In this document: in pieces, positions 1 to 8,615 of the stretch
Numbering within the stretch: the stretch's first letter is position 1
How the letters are laid out: each line of letters begins with the position of its first letter
Assembly: GCA_023957575.1 (NCBI GenBank)
Contig: JAMLGU010000005.1
Span: 1 to 64,000, forward strand
DNA: 64,000 nucleotides
Direction of reading: 5' to 3'
From: Chitinophagaceae bacterium
GTDB lineage: Bacteria > Bacteroidota > Bacteroidia > Chitinophagales > Chitinophagaceae
The notes under the pieces: model-generated
What the model was told of the DNA's origin: nothing
The model's database searches: none
What the model saw: the letters and a program-made list of their open reading frames with translations, nothing else
Position numbers and translations under genes: made by a program

Positions 1-263
1 GGCTTGCTTTAGCACTTTTAGAAACTGTAGGTAGTATTTCAGCTTACGCACAGATTGATGGTGCTACGTCAACAGCCATGGGTGTATCTGTATCTATGAA
101 TCATTTAAAAGCAATAAGAATTGGCGAGACCATCACTGCGCGCTCAAAGGCGGTTCATATCGGAAGGTCCACTCAGGTTTGGGATGTGGAAGTGAGAAAC
201 TCTAGTGCTGAACTCACTTCCAGTGGTCGGATCACAATGATCGTGATAGCTCGTAAAGCCTAA
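1..263 (+). CDS. PaaI-like hotdog-fold thioesterase, 5' truncated by window edge
   Basis: The open frame (codons in phase with base 3) runs into the window with no start visible, so only the C-terminal ~87 residues are seen. The pattern LALLETVGSISAYAQ, then NHLKAIRIGE, then HIGRSTQVWDVEV and a final strand ending near RITMIVIARK matches the hotdog fold of PaaI/YdiI-type acyl-CoA thioesterases, which hydrolyse aryl- or acyl-CoA thioesters in the cytoplasm. The catalytic Glu would be in the ALLETVGS segment. The stop overlaps the convergent endonuclease stop by 4 bp (CTAA). Substrate cannot be inferred. It lies in the left-end block whose character differs from the rest of the window. Confidence 0.7.
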   Translation, partial: LALALLETVGSISAYAQIDGATSTAMGVSVSMNHLKAIRIGETITARSKAVHIGRSTQVWDVEVRNSSAELTSSGRITMIVIARKA

Positions 264-982
264 AAATCAGAAATGGCATTCACGTATTCAGGATGCTCAA
301 TAAATGGATTGATGTTGCCTTGAATCTGAGAAATCTCTGTGTTGCGCTCAATCTCTTCGTAATCTACGGGGTCTTCTTCGTGCCACTGACGTAATACTGC
401 TTCTTGGGTGGCGTCAATTTTTAAACCGTAGCGAATAGAAAAGTAAAATAAAGCACGCGCTACATTGCCTTTGTGAGCAGCGGGTGGTTCAAATACCAAT
501 TGTCCTTGAGCGTTTCTACCAATTTTTGAGGTTTGGCATTTTAAAACTTTTGTGGGCTGTTCAACAATACCGAAGGGATGGTTCCCTCGGATGCTGTTAA
601 GCTCTGAATCTGTGGGAAACAAATGATGTAAGTCAGACTTTTGCATTCTGCGGTCACGGCCCCCAAATTTACTTTGAGGCCAAGTGTGTTCCACATTGAT
701 GACAGCGTTATTGGGAACTTTACCTGGCCCAGGAGCGCGGTACTCCTTTTCACAATACACATCAGTGATGAAGTACGTGTTATTTGTGCGTTCTAAGTAA
801 AGATCACCTAAAAGGTCTTTGCGAGCTGAGCTGTAACTGACCGAGTGATGGCTGTTGGATGCCACCTGCTCTAGATGGCTGATCAGTGCAGCTTCATTAT
901 TTGTATTTGTGACTTTGGCAAACGCACTTGCTCCAGCAAGCGATAAAATAAGATAGAAACTTGTTAGCAAGTTAAAACGCAT
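260..982 (-). CDS. Secreted endonuclease I (EndA/NucM family)
   Basis: A 240-aa protein with a Sec signal peptide (about residues 1-22, ending ASAFA) followed by an endonuclease I domain. Seen motifs are NVEHTWPQS (H99, the expected catalytic His of the beta-beta-alpha-metal fold), SDLHHLFPT (D117, H119, H120) and N134 in RGNHPFG. Family members are non-specific periplasmic or secreted nucleases. I chose the ATG at 982 because the frame's earlier ATG would put 14 residues before the signal peptide, and an AAGGGGG ribosome site sits just upstream of 982. Sequence style resembles Bdellovibrio-type nucleases rather than Bacteroidota ones, which have longer multidomain forms (my recollection, not a search). 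Confidence 0.85.
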   Translation of the reverse strand: MRFNLLTSFYLILSLAGASAFAKVTNTNNEAALISHLEQVASNSHHSVSYSSARKDLLGDLYLERTNNTYFITDVYCEKEYRAPGPGKVPNNAVINVEHTWPQSKFGGRDRRMQKSDLHHLFPTDSELNSIRGNHPFGIVEQPTKVLKCQTSKIGRNAQGQLVFEPPAAHKGNVARALFYFSIRYGLKIDATQEAVLRQWHEEDPVDYEEIERNTEISQIQGNINPFIEHPEYVNAISDF

Positions 983-1148
983 CCTTTTTCCCCCTTGAAG
1001 TAGGATCTCACTAAATTGTTTCAACGAAAGACTAAGGGGTCAAGAGAGGGGAAGATCATAACGAATTCCTAACAGACCTTAAAAAGCCTTAACTTATTAC
1101 GATTCACATGGCTTGCCTTTCTGTCGAGAGACAAGTATCTAAAACGTC

Positions 1149-2285
1149 ATGAGTTTGACGCTAAAACATTTCGCCTTAGAAGCCACTTCTGGACAGGCCA
1201 GAGCCGCAACACTAAAGACCGCTCACGGAGAAATTCAAACTCCTGTCTTCATGCCTGTGGGGACAAAAGCCACAGTAAAAAGCATGACTCCTCATGATTT
1301 AAAAGACATTGGTTCTCAAATTATTTTGGGAAACACTTATCATCTGTATCTGCGGCCCGGTCTTGAAGTATTAGAAAAAGCTGGTGGACTACATCGCTTC
1401 AACGGATGGCATAAGCCCATTTTGACAGATAGCGGAGGCTTTCAGGTTTTTTCTTTGGCCGGTACGCGAAAGATTAAAGAAGAAGGCGTTACTTTTCAAT
1501 CGCATATTGACGGCAGCAGACATTTATTTTCACCGGAGGCAGTGATGGATATACAAAGGACTATCGGCGGAGATATTATTATGGCGTTTGACGAGTGTCC
1601 ACCCGGTGGCAGTGAATACAATTATGCCAAAAAAAGTTTAGAACTCACCAATCGCTGGCTTGACAGGTGCATCAAACGATTTGATGAAACCGAAGATAAA
1701 TACGGCTACACTCAAAACTTGTTTCCCATCGTGCAGGGAGCTACTTTCAAGGATTTGAGAAAACAGTCCTGTGAATTTGTTTCAGAAAAAGATGCAACAG
1801 GGAATGCAATTGGCGGACTGAGTGTAGGCGAACCCGAACCGGTGATGTACGAAATCTGCGACTGGTGCTGCGACCACCTGCCCAAAGAAAAACCCAGATA
1901 CCTGATGGGTGTGGGCACGCCCTGGAATATTCTGGAGTGCATTGGTATGGGCGTAGATATGTTTGACTGCGTAATGCCTACCCGAAACGGTAGAAATGCC
2001 ATGCTCTTTACCACCAATGGCATCATCAATATCGACAACAAAAAATGGGAGTTTGATTACTCGCCAATTGATGAAGGATTGCCTTGTGAAATAAGTAATT
2101 ATTACAGCAAATCTTACCTGAGACATTTATTTAAGAGTGGTGAAATACTGGGGCTGACTATTGCCAGTATTCATAATTTATCATTTTATCTATGGTTAGT
2201 TGGTGAAGTCAGAAAACATATTATCGAAGGCGATTATACCCAATGGAAGGAAGAAATGATTGTAAGATTAAAACAAAGGCTTTAA
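1149..2285 (+). CDS. tgt: tRNA-guanine transglycosylase (possible chimera)
   Basis: Full-length 378-aa Tgt, which exchanges G34 for preQ1 in tRNAs with GUN anticodons (queuosine pathway). General acid/base D94 (ILTDSGG), substrate segment FDECPPGG near 148-154, and nucleophile D273 (MFDCVMPTRN) are present. The C-terminal zinc site is degenerate: only C313 and H326 remain of the usual CxCxxC...H, as I recall for many Bacteroidota enzymes. Residues 1 to about 55 (KHFALEATSGQARAA, TKATVKSMTPHDLKDIGSQ) look proteobacterial, while residues from about 72 on look like Bacteroidota Tgt. The switch falls in the near-universal IILGNTYHLYLRPG stretch. Either recombination or a misassembly could explain this. 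Confidence 0.85.
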   Translation: MSLTLKHFALEATSGQARAATLKTAHGEIQTPVFMPVGTKATVKSMTPHDLKDIGSQIILGNTYHLYLRPGLEVLEKAGGLHRFNGWHKPILTDSGGFQVFSLAGTRKIKEEGVTFQSHIDGSRHLFSPEAVMDIQRTIGGDIIMAFDECPPGGSEYNYAKKSLELTNRWLDRCIKRFDETEDKYGYTQNLFPIVQGATFKDLRKQSCEFVSEKDATGNAIGGLSVGEPEPVMYEICDWCCDHLPKEKPRYLMGVGTPWNILECIGMGVDMFDCVMPTRNGRNAMLFTTNGIINIDNKKWEFDYSPIDEGLPCEISNYYSKSYLRHLFKSGEILGLTIASIHNLSFYLWLVGEVRKHIIEGDYTQWKEEMIVRLKQRL

Positions 2286-2356
2286 AGGCAACAGGAAGAA
2301 ACGGTAGTTGAGTAATGATTAAACGCTGTAGCCGGATTCATTTTTCTCCTGCTAAA

Positions 2357-3127
2357 TCATTCTCCAAAGCCTCTCTGCTTCATTGCTTCATACAAAATCA
2401 TGCCGGTGGCTACAGATACATTCAGGCTTTCAAAGTCGTTGTACATTGGGATATTGATTCTTTCATCACATATTTTTAATAAAGCAGGATAGATTCCTTT
2501 TTCTTCACTACCCATTACAATAGCCGTAGGGATGGTGAAATCTGCATCTTGAATACGAGTGGCCCCTTTCATTTCGGAAGCAAAAACCTTAATGCCGTTT
2601 GCGTGCAATTCATCCACAGCCTTCATCAGGCTGCTGACACGGCACACAGCAATTTTCTCTAATGCACCTGCCGAAGTCAATATGGCGTCTTCGTTCAAAG
2701 CGCCTACTCCTTTATCGGGAATTACAATAGCCTGTACGCCGCAGCACCACGCAGTGCGGGCAATTCCACCAATATTTCTGATGTCGGTAATTCCGTCAAG
2801 AATCAGGAACAAAGGAACATCACCATTATCCACTACCCAACTGATTACATCCTGCAGGTTCTGATACTGTACCCTTGAAATGATGGCAATACAGCCCTCA
2901 TGGTTGGTTACATTAAAACTATTGAGTTTAGCAGCCGGAACATAATTAACAGGCACTCCAATCTGTGAAGCCAACCTCCTGATTTCTCCATGAGCAGAAT
3001 CATTTACCTTTTGATCAATGTATATTCTATCCAGCGCCTTACCTTCTTTAAGCGCTGTTATTACATTATCTGTGCCTATAACCAAAGAGCTTTTCTTTGG
3101 CCTGTGTGGTTGCCTGAATTGTTTCAC
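2357..3127 (-). CDS. rlmB: 23S rRNA 2'-O-ribose methyltransferase (TrmH/RlmB, SpoU family)
   Basis: A 256-aa SPOUT enzyme. The N-terminal substrate-binding domain (about 12-85) has the IGTDNVITALKEGK pattern of RlmB. The knotted SAM domain carries motif 1 (N118-IGG-xxR124), motif 2 (VMGSEEKG, 204-211) and motif 3 (SLNVSVATG, 234-242). E. coli RlmB methylates G2251 of 23S rRNA; close paralogues act on tRNA, so the exact target is uncertain. The start is GTG at 3127; no ATG lies near it. It is convergent with tgt (71-bp gap) and is transcribed toward it. Confidence 0.84.
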   Translation of the reverse strand: MKQFRQPHRPKKSSLVIGTDNVITALKEGKALDRIYIDQKVNDSAHGEIRRLASQIGVPVNYVPAAKLNSFNVTNHEGCIAIISRVQYQNLQDVISWVVDNGDVPLFLILDGITDIRNIGGIARTAWCCGVQAIVIPDKGVGALNEDAILTSAGALEKIAVCRVSSLMKAVDELHANGIKVFASEMKGATRIQDADFTIPTAIVMGSEEKGIYPALLKICDERINIPMYNDFESLNVSVATGMILYEAMKQRGFGE

Positions 3128-3171
3128 CCGGCAAAGAAAATAAATTAGTCAGTCAAAATCAAAATTGAATT

Positions 3172-3669
3172 TTAATTGCCTTGCCAAAAAAAGCTGATTA
3201 TCCAGCTAAATGCTATTACGGAAACAATAATCAACGCAATCATAATAAAAAAAGCAGTAATAATAAAAGAAATGATGACTGGAGTGGCGCTTCCTTGATG
3301 TTTGCCCTGAGTATAATGTTCGCTAAGAAGTTTGACGTTTCTTGTATTTGCTTTATAAGTGAAATCAAATATCCATCCCAAAACCGGTATTGCGCCTATC
3401 AAGGCATCGGCGGCAGCATTTCCCAGCATTTTTGCGGCGACCCTACCGGAAACACCATATTGAATCATTGTTAAAATCAATGCAACTGAAACGGTAAAAC
3501 CACCCAAATCACCCGCCAAAGGTATAAAATTCAGTATTGGATCAAGTCCAAACCTGAATTTACCAATGGCAAATTGTTCATCCATCAGTTTGGTGACGCG
3601 CTTCACCATTTTGAGCCGGGAATCATCCGGCAAATCAGGCGAGAACTGAGTTTGTCCTATTCTTTTCAC
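3172..3669 (-). CDS. DUF4112 membrane protein
   Basis: A 165-aa protein whose N-terminal two thirds matches the DUF4112 pattern: RVTKLMDEQFAIGKFRFGLDPILNFIPLAGDLGG followed by hydrophobic segments near 53-75 and GAIPVLGWIFDFTYKAN. A strong transmembrane helix near 131-160 ends the protein. The function of the family is unknown. It starts with GTG at 3669, 20 bp after the stop of the upstream NUDIX gene on the same strand, so the two are probably co-transcribed. Confidence 0.72.
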   Translation of the reverse strand: MKRIGQTQFSPDLPDDSRLKMVKRVTKLMDEQFAIGKFRFGLDPILNFIPLAGDLGGFTVSVALILTMIQYGVSGRVAAKMLGNAAADALIGAIPVLGWIFDFTYKANTRNVKLLSEHYTQGKHQGSATPVIISFIITAFFIMIALIIVSVIAFSWIISFFWQGN

Positions 3670-3689
3670 TTATTGCAAATAAATTTTTA

Positions 3690-4247
3690 TTAAAGAGTAT
3701 TTGAAAGTAGTAATAGTTGCACCCTTTGAATGGCAGCTACTGAAATAGCATCTGTTATTTCACCTTGTTCAACCATTTTTACCGCCTCCTCAAATGGCAT
3801 CTTTTTCACCATCAGCTCTTCTGTATCCTCCGGACTGGCTGTTTTTTGATCCAATTGAGTTGCCAGAAACACAAAAGCAAGTTCATCCGTTACTGAATTG
3901 GATAAATGCAATTTCATCAATTGTCGCCAGCTTTGGGCTACTAATCCGGTTTCCTCCAAGAGTTCGCGTTTTGCAGCTGTCAAATAATCCTCTCCTTCAG
4001 GGCAGCCGCCTTCTGGTATTTCCCAGGAATATTCATTCAGTACAAACCGATATTGTCCTACCAACCAGATATTTTGCTCCTCATCCAAAGCGATAACGCC
4101 AATTGCAGTGTTTTTAAAATGAACCTTGCCATAAATCCCCTTGCCACCCGAAGGGTTGATAACATCATACTCAGTAACATTTATCCACGCATTGTCATAA
4201 ATCGCTTTTTCACCTTTTACAATCCACGGGTTTTTATTTTCAACCAT
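3690..4247 (-). CDS. NUDIX hydrolase, ADP-ribose pyrophosphatase-like
   Basis: A cytoplasmic protein of 185 aa from the ATG at 4247 (a TTG two codons earlier is less likely). The Nudix box GGxPEGEDYLTAAKRELLEETGL is complete, with the metal-binding REL-LEE core at about residues 95-99 of this start. The preceding VGQYRFVLNEYSWEIPEGG is typical of ADP-ribose/sugar-nucleotide pyrophosphatases (NudF/NudE group), which hydrolyse ADP-ribose to AMP and ribose 5-phosphate. First gene of a likely two-gene unit with the DUF4112 gene. Substrate is inferred from motif context only. Confidence 0.85.
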   Translation of the reverse strand: MVENKNPWIVKGEKAIYDNAWINVTEYDVINPSGGKGIYGKVHFKNTAIGVIALDEEQNIWLVGQYRFVLNEYSWEIPEGGCPEGEDYLTAAKRELLEETGLVAQSWRQLMKLHLSNSVTDELAFVFLATQLDQKTASPEDTEELMVKKMPFEEAVKMVEQGEITDAISVAAIQRVQLLLLSNTL

Positions 4248-4362
4248 TTTCAATTTGATTTGTTAAACACTACAATAAAACAATTTAATTTTGCATAAAT
4301 TTAAAATTTTTCAGATTTTATAACTCTTGCAAAAGTCAATTTTAATTCAAAATAATCTAATT

Positions 4363-4902
4363 ATGAAATTTTTTCTTTTTTTGTTGTTGCCGGGATTTCT
4401 GGCGCTCTCCTCTTGCGGAAGCAGTAGTAAAATAAATACCAAAAATTTAATTGCTTCGGCGCAATTACAATCTACTGCCAATACCGCTATCAATGTGGGT
4501 AGCGCAGATTTTTATTTACAAAAAGATGGCCAAATAGCGATGGTGATGAAAATAAATATTAAAGAAAAAGCCAACAGCTCGGTGGCAGTTCACTTTCATG
4601 AGCATGGCGACTGTGGAAATAAAGGCGATAATACACACGGACACTGGAACCCTACCAAAGAAAACCATGGACAATGGGGTAACCCGCCATTCCATTCGGG
4701 AGATATTGGGAATATCAGTTTAGACAAAAACGGCAATGGCAAGGTAGTGATAACTACCGACAGATGGTCTGTAAAAGAAGGCAATATCAATAATATTATC
4801 GGCAGAGGTATTATTGTGCATGGAGGTGTAGATGATTACAAAACACAACCTACAGGGAACTCAGGGCCAAGAATTGGTTGCGGGGTAATTGAGAAGCGTT
4901 AA
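4363..4902 (+). CDS. sodC: Cu/Zn superoxide dismutase, lipoprotein
   Basis: A 179-aa periplasmic lipoprotein with a signal peptide ending in the lipobox LALSSC (C18). The SodC core shows copper ligands in VHFHEHGDC (H77, H79), a bridging/zinc histidine cluster (H102, H111) with D114, a last copper ligand H153 in IIVHGG, the disulfide pair C84-C173 and the active-site R170. It converts superoxide to peroxide and oxygen. The ATG at 4363 is chosen since it gives a clean signal peptide; an in-frame TTG lies at 4327. A strong terminator follows. Confidence 0.87.
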   Translation: MKFFLFLLLPGFLALSSCGSSSKINTKNLIASAQLQSTANTAINVGSADFYLQKDGQIAMVMKINIKEKANSSVAVHFHEHGDCGNKGDNTHGHWNPTKENHGQWGNPPFHSGDIGNISLDKNGNGKVVITTDRWSVKEGNINNIIGRGIIVHGGVDDYKTQPTGNSGPRIGCGVIEKR

Positions 4903-4925
4903 TATTCATACAAAAACTAATTTTC

Positions 4926-4962
4926 AAATAGCTGCAAATATTCATTCGCAGCTATTTTTTTA
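4926..4962 (+). terminator. Rho-independent terminator after sodC
   Basis: A 10-bp stem (AAATAGCTGC at 4926-4935 with GCAGCTATTT at 4948-4957), 12-nt loop, followed by a T run. Confidence 0.8.
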
Positions 4963-5011
4963 TTACCTTTAATAACTTTTACGTATTGACTTTTAAACAA
5001 ATGCGTGTTGT

Positions 5012-6343
5012 ATGAAGAAAATTTTACTTTTTGGTGCAGGCAAATCAACTACTGTCTTAATAGACTATTTATTAAAACAATCTGAAACCGAGAACTGGAA
5101 ACTGATAGTGGTAGATGCAGACCTACATCTTGCAAAAAGTAAAACAGCAGGTCATCCCAACGCAAGAGCCTTCTCATTTGATATTAACAATGCTGATGAA
5201 AGAACAGCGCTTGTCAACGACTCGGACATAGTCATTTCAATGCTTCCGCCGGCACATCATCTTATGATTGCAAAAGATTGTGTTCAATGCAAAAAGCATT
5301 TACTTACTGCTTCTTACATTGATAAAGACATGAAAGAATTAGAAAAAGAAATTGAAGACAATCAACTGCTTTTCCTCTGTGAGATGGGGCTCGACCCGGG
5401 TATTGACCATATTAGCGCCATGCAGATATTTGATAAAATAAAAAGTGAAGGTGGTAAGGTAACGAGTTTCAGATCGCATTGCGGAGGCCTGATTGCCCCT
5501 GAAAGTGATGATAACCCATGGCATTACAAAATCAGTTGGAACCCAATAAATGTGGTGAATTCCGGAAGAATGGGCGCCATGTATAAACAACATGGCGAAA
5601 CATACGACCTGGATTATTATGAAGTGTTTGAAGATTGCGAAACAGTAAACGTTCCCGGTCTTGGTGAATACGCTTACTATCCAAATAGAAATTCTTTATC
5701 ATACATGTCTTTATATAATCTGGATGATATTGACACTTTTATCAGAACCACACTCAGGCATCCTGATTTCTGTAAGGGCTGGTATGCCGTAATATTAGCA
5801 GGGCTCACCGATAATGCAGACGAAACAACCATCAAAAATTATAAAGGCAAAAGCATACATAAATGGTTTAACGGTTGTCTGAATTTTTATACCAAATCAG
5901 ATAATGTTGACGATTTTCTGAATCGTTATATTGACAAAGAAGATCATTTACTGACTAAACATCTGTTTGATTATCTGGGTTTAAATAGTGATGAACCCAT
6001 TCCCGAACATGCCCATACTTCAGCGGATATCACAAGGTATTTGCTAGAAACAAAACTGAAACTGCAACCCGACGATAAAGATTTGGTAATCATGCTGCAT
6101 GAAATTGATTATCTGAAAGACAATACTATGCACTCCATCAAAAGTACACTAATCGTAAAAGGAGATGATAATGTTCATACTGCTATGGCCAAAACAGTAG
6201 GTTTGCCGATGGCAATAGCTACTAAATTAATTTTAAACAGTACGATTACTTCAAGAGGACTGCATATCCCCGTTCTTAGAGAAATTTATGAGCCGATTCT
6301 TTCAGAGCTTGCCCAAAACGGTATTGCTTTTGTTGAGCAATAA
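5012..6343 (+). CDS. Saccharopine dehydrogenase-family protein
   Basis: A 443-aa protein with an N-terminal Rossmann fold (ILLFGAGKSTTVLIDYLL, GxGxxT type, 5-18) followed by VVDADLHLAK and a catalytic/substrate domain with CEMGLDPGIDH (about 125-135), typical of the glutamate-forming saccharopine dehydrogenase and its paralogues. The known reaction is saccharopine + NAD(P)+ to 2-aminoadipate 6-semialdehyde + glutamate. An ALDH7-type dehydrogenase for that semialdehyde lies at 17068, supporting lysine breakdown. Some family members act on carboxynorspermidine or are uncharacterised, so the substrate is inferred. Convergent with the sirtuin, 11 bp apart. Confidence 0.8.
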   Translation: MKKILLFGAGKSTTVLIDYLLKQSETENWKLIVVDADLHLAKSKTAGHPNARAFSFDINNADERTALVNDSDIVISMLPPAHHLMIAKDCVQCKKHLLTASYIDKDMKELEKEIEDNQLLFLCEMGLDPGIDHISAMQIFDKIKSEGGKVTSFRSHCGGLIAPESDDNPWHYKISWNPINVVNSGRMGAMYKQHGETYDLDYYEVFEDCETVNVPGLGEYAYYPNRNSLSYMSLYNLDDIDTFIRTTLRHPDFCKGWYAVILAGLTDNADETTIKNYKGKSIHKWFNGCLNFYTKSDNVDDFLNRYIDKEDHLLTKHLFDYLGLNSDEPIPEHAHTSADITRYLLETKLKLQPDDKDLVIMLHEIDYLKDNTMHSIKSTLIVKGDDNVHTAMAKTVGLPMAIATKLILNSTITSRGLHIPVLREIYEPILSELAQNGIAFVEQ

Positions 6344-6354
6344 TTATCGTCAGG

Positions 6355-7041
6355 TTATTTTATTCTCAATATTTCCTGAAGTTCTTTTACGCCCTGAGTA
6401 GCAGGTTTCTCTATGGTAAAAAGGTTTCGTGTAGTCCTTACAGAAGGGATGGATTTATCAATGATAAATTTTGGGCTGCTCAGTGGCACCACATCTATCA
6501 ACCCTGCCGCCGGATACACCACCATAGAAGTCCCCACCACCACAAAAATATCCGCATCATAAGCTATTTGAGTTGCTTTGGCAATCATTGGTACTTCCTC
6601 GCCAAACCATACTATGTCAGGGCGCAGTTGTGCTCCATCGGGTGCAAGATCACCCAAATTGATATCTCCCTTGATTTCATAAGAAGGCGACAAAGATTTT
6701 TCACTTCTCATCCTAAATATTTCGCCATGAAGATGAAGCACTTTAGTAGAACCCGCTCTTTCGTGCAAATCATCAATATTCTGGGTTATCACATGCACAT
6801 CATAATCTTTTTCCAATTCGGCAAGCCCAAAGTGAGCAGCATTGGGATGTACCTCTGCCACATTTTTTCGCCGCATGTTGTAAAACTCCAGTACCAATGC
6901 CGGGTTATTGCGCCAGCCTTCGGGCGATGCTACTTCCATCACATCGTAGCCTTCCCAAAGACCGCCGCTGTCCCTGAATGTTTTGATACCACTTTCGGCG
7001 CTGATTCCTGCACCCGTTAGTACAACTAATTTTTTCTTCAT
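6355..7041 (-). CDS. NAD-dependent protein deacylase (sirtuin, SIRT5/CobB-like)
   Basis: A 228-aa Sir2 protein that removes acyl groups from lysines using NAD+. NAD-binding GAGISAESGIKTFRD (10-23), TQNIDDLHERAG (86-97) and catalytic H105 (LHLHGE) are visible. The Y54-N-M-R57 pair matches the Y-x-x-R signature of class III sirtuins that prefer succinyl/malonyl-lysine. The region that normally holds four zinc-binding cysteines (about 108-140, between HGEIFR and RPDIVWFGE) contains none. The coding region is intact and of normal short length, so the zinc loss looks inherited, not damage. Confidence 0.88.
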   Translation of the reverse strand: MKKKLVVLTGAGISAESGIKTFRDSGGLWEGYDVMEVASPEGWRNNPALVLEFYNMRRKNVAEVHPNAAHFGLAELEKDYDVHVITQNIDDLHERAGSTKVLHLHGEIFRMRSEKSLSPSYEIKGDINLGDLAPDGAQLRPDIVWFGEEVPMIAKATQIAYDADIFVVVGTSMVVYPAAGLIDVVPLSSPKFIIDKSIPSVRTTRNLFTIEKPATQGVKELQEILRIK

Positions 7042-7050
7042 GCCTCAAAC

Positions 7051-7926
7051 CTACACATTCTTATTTATAGTTTTATTTTTTCTGTATTGCCTTATCACCA
7101 ACCAGATGATTGCTATTGCCAACCAGAAAGGCCAGATAGCGACAATTGCAATAAATAAATCAACAAACCATTTCCCACCATTTATAAATGCATTACCGAT
7201 TCTTGACCAAAAACCCGGTTCCCCATTGTATTCATAACCCGACTTTGGCTCAAAATAAGTAAGGGTAATGGTGCTGTACTCTGTCTGATTGCCGAGGTAA
7301 GCCAGCCTGCTTTCGGCTGATTCGATTTGTTCCTGAATATTATTTATTTCAGCCTGAACCCTTAACACATCTTCCACCGTTTTACCCTGCTTTAAAAATT
7401 CGAGATATTTCTCCCGGGTTGCTTTCTTTGCCTCTAATCGGGCTTTTACGTCAATCATCTGCCCGGTTACGTCTTCGCTGGAAACACTACGCTCCAGTTG
7501 CCTCGCACCATCGAAAGCAAGTTCATTTATAAGTCCTTCAAATTGCAGAACAGGCACTCTGATACCCAGCACGGTTTCAACTTTTTCTTCTGTATTATAG
7601 TTCTCTTCTTTTGATATATAAGCGCCATGTTTTTTGATAATGTCTTTCAGTTTTTGGGCGTAATCATTATTATTTTTTACTTCAAGAAGAACAGTGGCGT
7701 TTTTTATGATTTTTTTGTCAAAATCAATATTAGCAAGGCTCTCATCATTGTTGGACATAGATTTTTCGGTGTTTGATTCGTCTGATACACCTTCAGTCGT
7801 CTCCAGTTTCAAGCCCGGCGCTACTGATTTTTCTGATGTTGGGAAGTTGTTAGAATCACGAGATGCCTGATTGCATGCACTTGTTGCAAGAATAAGCATC
7901 AGGAATGCCAGAAAATGTCTTTTCAT
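7051..7926 (-). CDS. DUF4349 lipoprotein with coiled coil and C-terminal membrane helix
   Basis: A 291-aa protein: signal peptide with lipobox ATSAC (C18), a DUF4349-like region (KKIIKNATVLLEVKNNNDYAQKLKDII onward, about 70-250) including an alpha-helical/coiled segment rich in E/K/Q (ARLEAKKATREKYLEFLKQ), and a strong transmembrane segment near 256-280 followed by basic residues. No enzymatic motif is visible; family role unknown. It lies 9 bp upstream (minus strand) of the sirtuin start, so the two are probably one transcript. Confidence 0.76.
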   Translation of the reverse strand: MKRHFLAFLMLILATSACNQASRDSNNFPTSEKSVAPGLKLETTEGVSDESNTEKSMSNNDESLANIDFDKKIIKNATVLLEVKNNNDYAQKLKDIIKKHGAYISKEENYNTEEKVETVLGIRVPVLQFEGLINELAFDGARQLERSVSSEDVTGQMIDVKARLEAKKATREKYLEFLKQGKTVEDVLRVQAEINNIQEQIESAESRLAYLGNQTEYSTITLTYFEPKSGYEYNGEPGFWSRIGNAFINGGKWFVDLFIAIVAIWPFWLAIAIIWLVIRQYRKNKTINKNV

Positions 7927-8093
7927 TTTTTTAAGTTTTTGATTTTAGTAAAATGTTTCTGTTCTACCTGGCAGCTTTCAATAGCAATCCATTACATCAC
8001 TGTCCGGACCATTGAGGTAATAACTACTATGGCAATATAGAATTACATCTATGATGCACATTTATACAAATTGCATAAAGAATGTAACCTTTT

Positions 8094-8498
8094 TTAAGAA
8101 GACATTTGCAGAATAAGCTCCCACTCTTCTGGTTTTACTGTCTGCACAGACAGTCGGCCTAACCGAACCAGATCCATATTGACCAACTTTGGTTCAGCCT
8201 TAATTTGCGCTAATGTTACAGGGTTTTTCAATTTTTTTACCGGCGAAAAATCAACCGCCACCCACCTTTCATCATCGATGGTGGGGTCGGGATAGGCTTC
8301 TTTTACTACTTTGGCTATTCCTACAATTTCCACTCCTTCATTGCTATGGTAAAAGAAAGCCAAATCGCCCTTTTTCATGGCTTTCAGGTTATTTCGGGCA
8401 GCATAATTTCTTACACCATCCCAAAAGGTTTTTTTATCCTTCACAAACTGATCCCAGCTGTATTTAAAAGGTTCTGATTTTATCAACCAGTATGCCAT
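8094..8498 (-). CDS. EVE domain protein
   Basis: A 134-aa single-domain protein starting AYWLIKSEPFKYSWDQF, with WDGVRNYAARNNLKAMKKGDLAFFYHS: the hallmark of EVE (YTH/PUA-like) domains, which bind modified nucleobases in DNA or RNA. The ATG at 8498 gives the usual family start; an earlier in-frame ATG would add seven residues. Stand-alone EVE proteins are common in bacteria and no restriction or defence genes adjoin it here, so I infer a housekeeping role. The IS element lies 58 bp upstream of its start. Confidence 0.86.
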   Translation of the reverse strand: MAYWLIKSEPFKYSWDQFVKDKKTFWDGVRNYAARNNLKAMKKGDLAFFYHSNEGVEIVGIAKVVKEAYPDPTIDDERWVAVDFSPVKKLKNPVTLAQIKAEPKLVNMDLVRLGRLSVQTVKPEEWELILQMSS

Positions 8499-8543
8499 AG
8501 CAGTAATTTTAAGCCTCAAATATATTTAATTAAGTAAGAATTA

Positions 8544-8556
8544 TGATTTACATTTA
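8544..8556. repeat. IS target-site duplication, left copy
   Basis: TGATTTACATTTA; the right copy (9953-9965) is TAATTTACATTTA, 12 of 13 identical (11 contiguous). The single mismatch implies the insertion is not brand new, or that the true duplication is the 11-bp core. Confidence 0.8.
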
Positions 8557-8572
8557 TTGTTGTCCGAGATAA
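8557..8572. repeat. IS terminal inverted repeat, left
   Basis: Sixteen bases identical to the reverse complement of 9937-9952. Confidence 0.92.
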
Positions 8573-8615
8573 TACAAAAATAGCCTTTCTTTTGCTCTGA
8601 AAGTGTTGCTGAAGT

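Noticed and set aside
6568..7020. 150-aa plus-strand frame inside the sirtuin gene
   Set aside because: Shadow frame opposite a complete sirtuin with all catalytic motifs.
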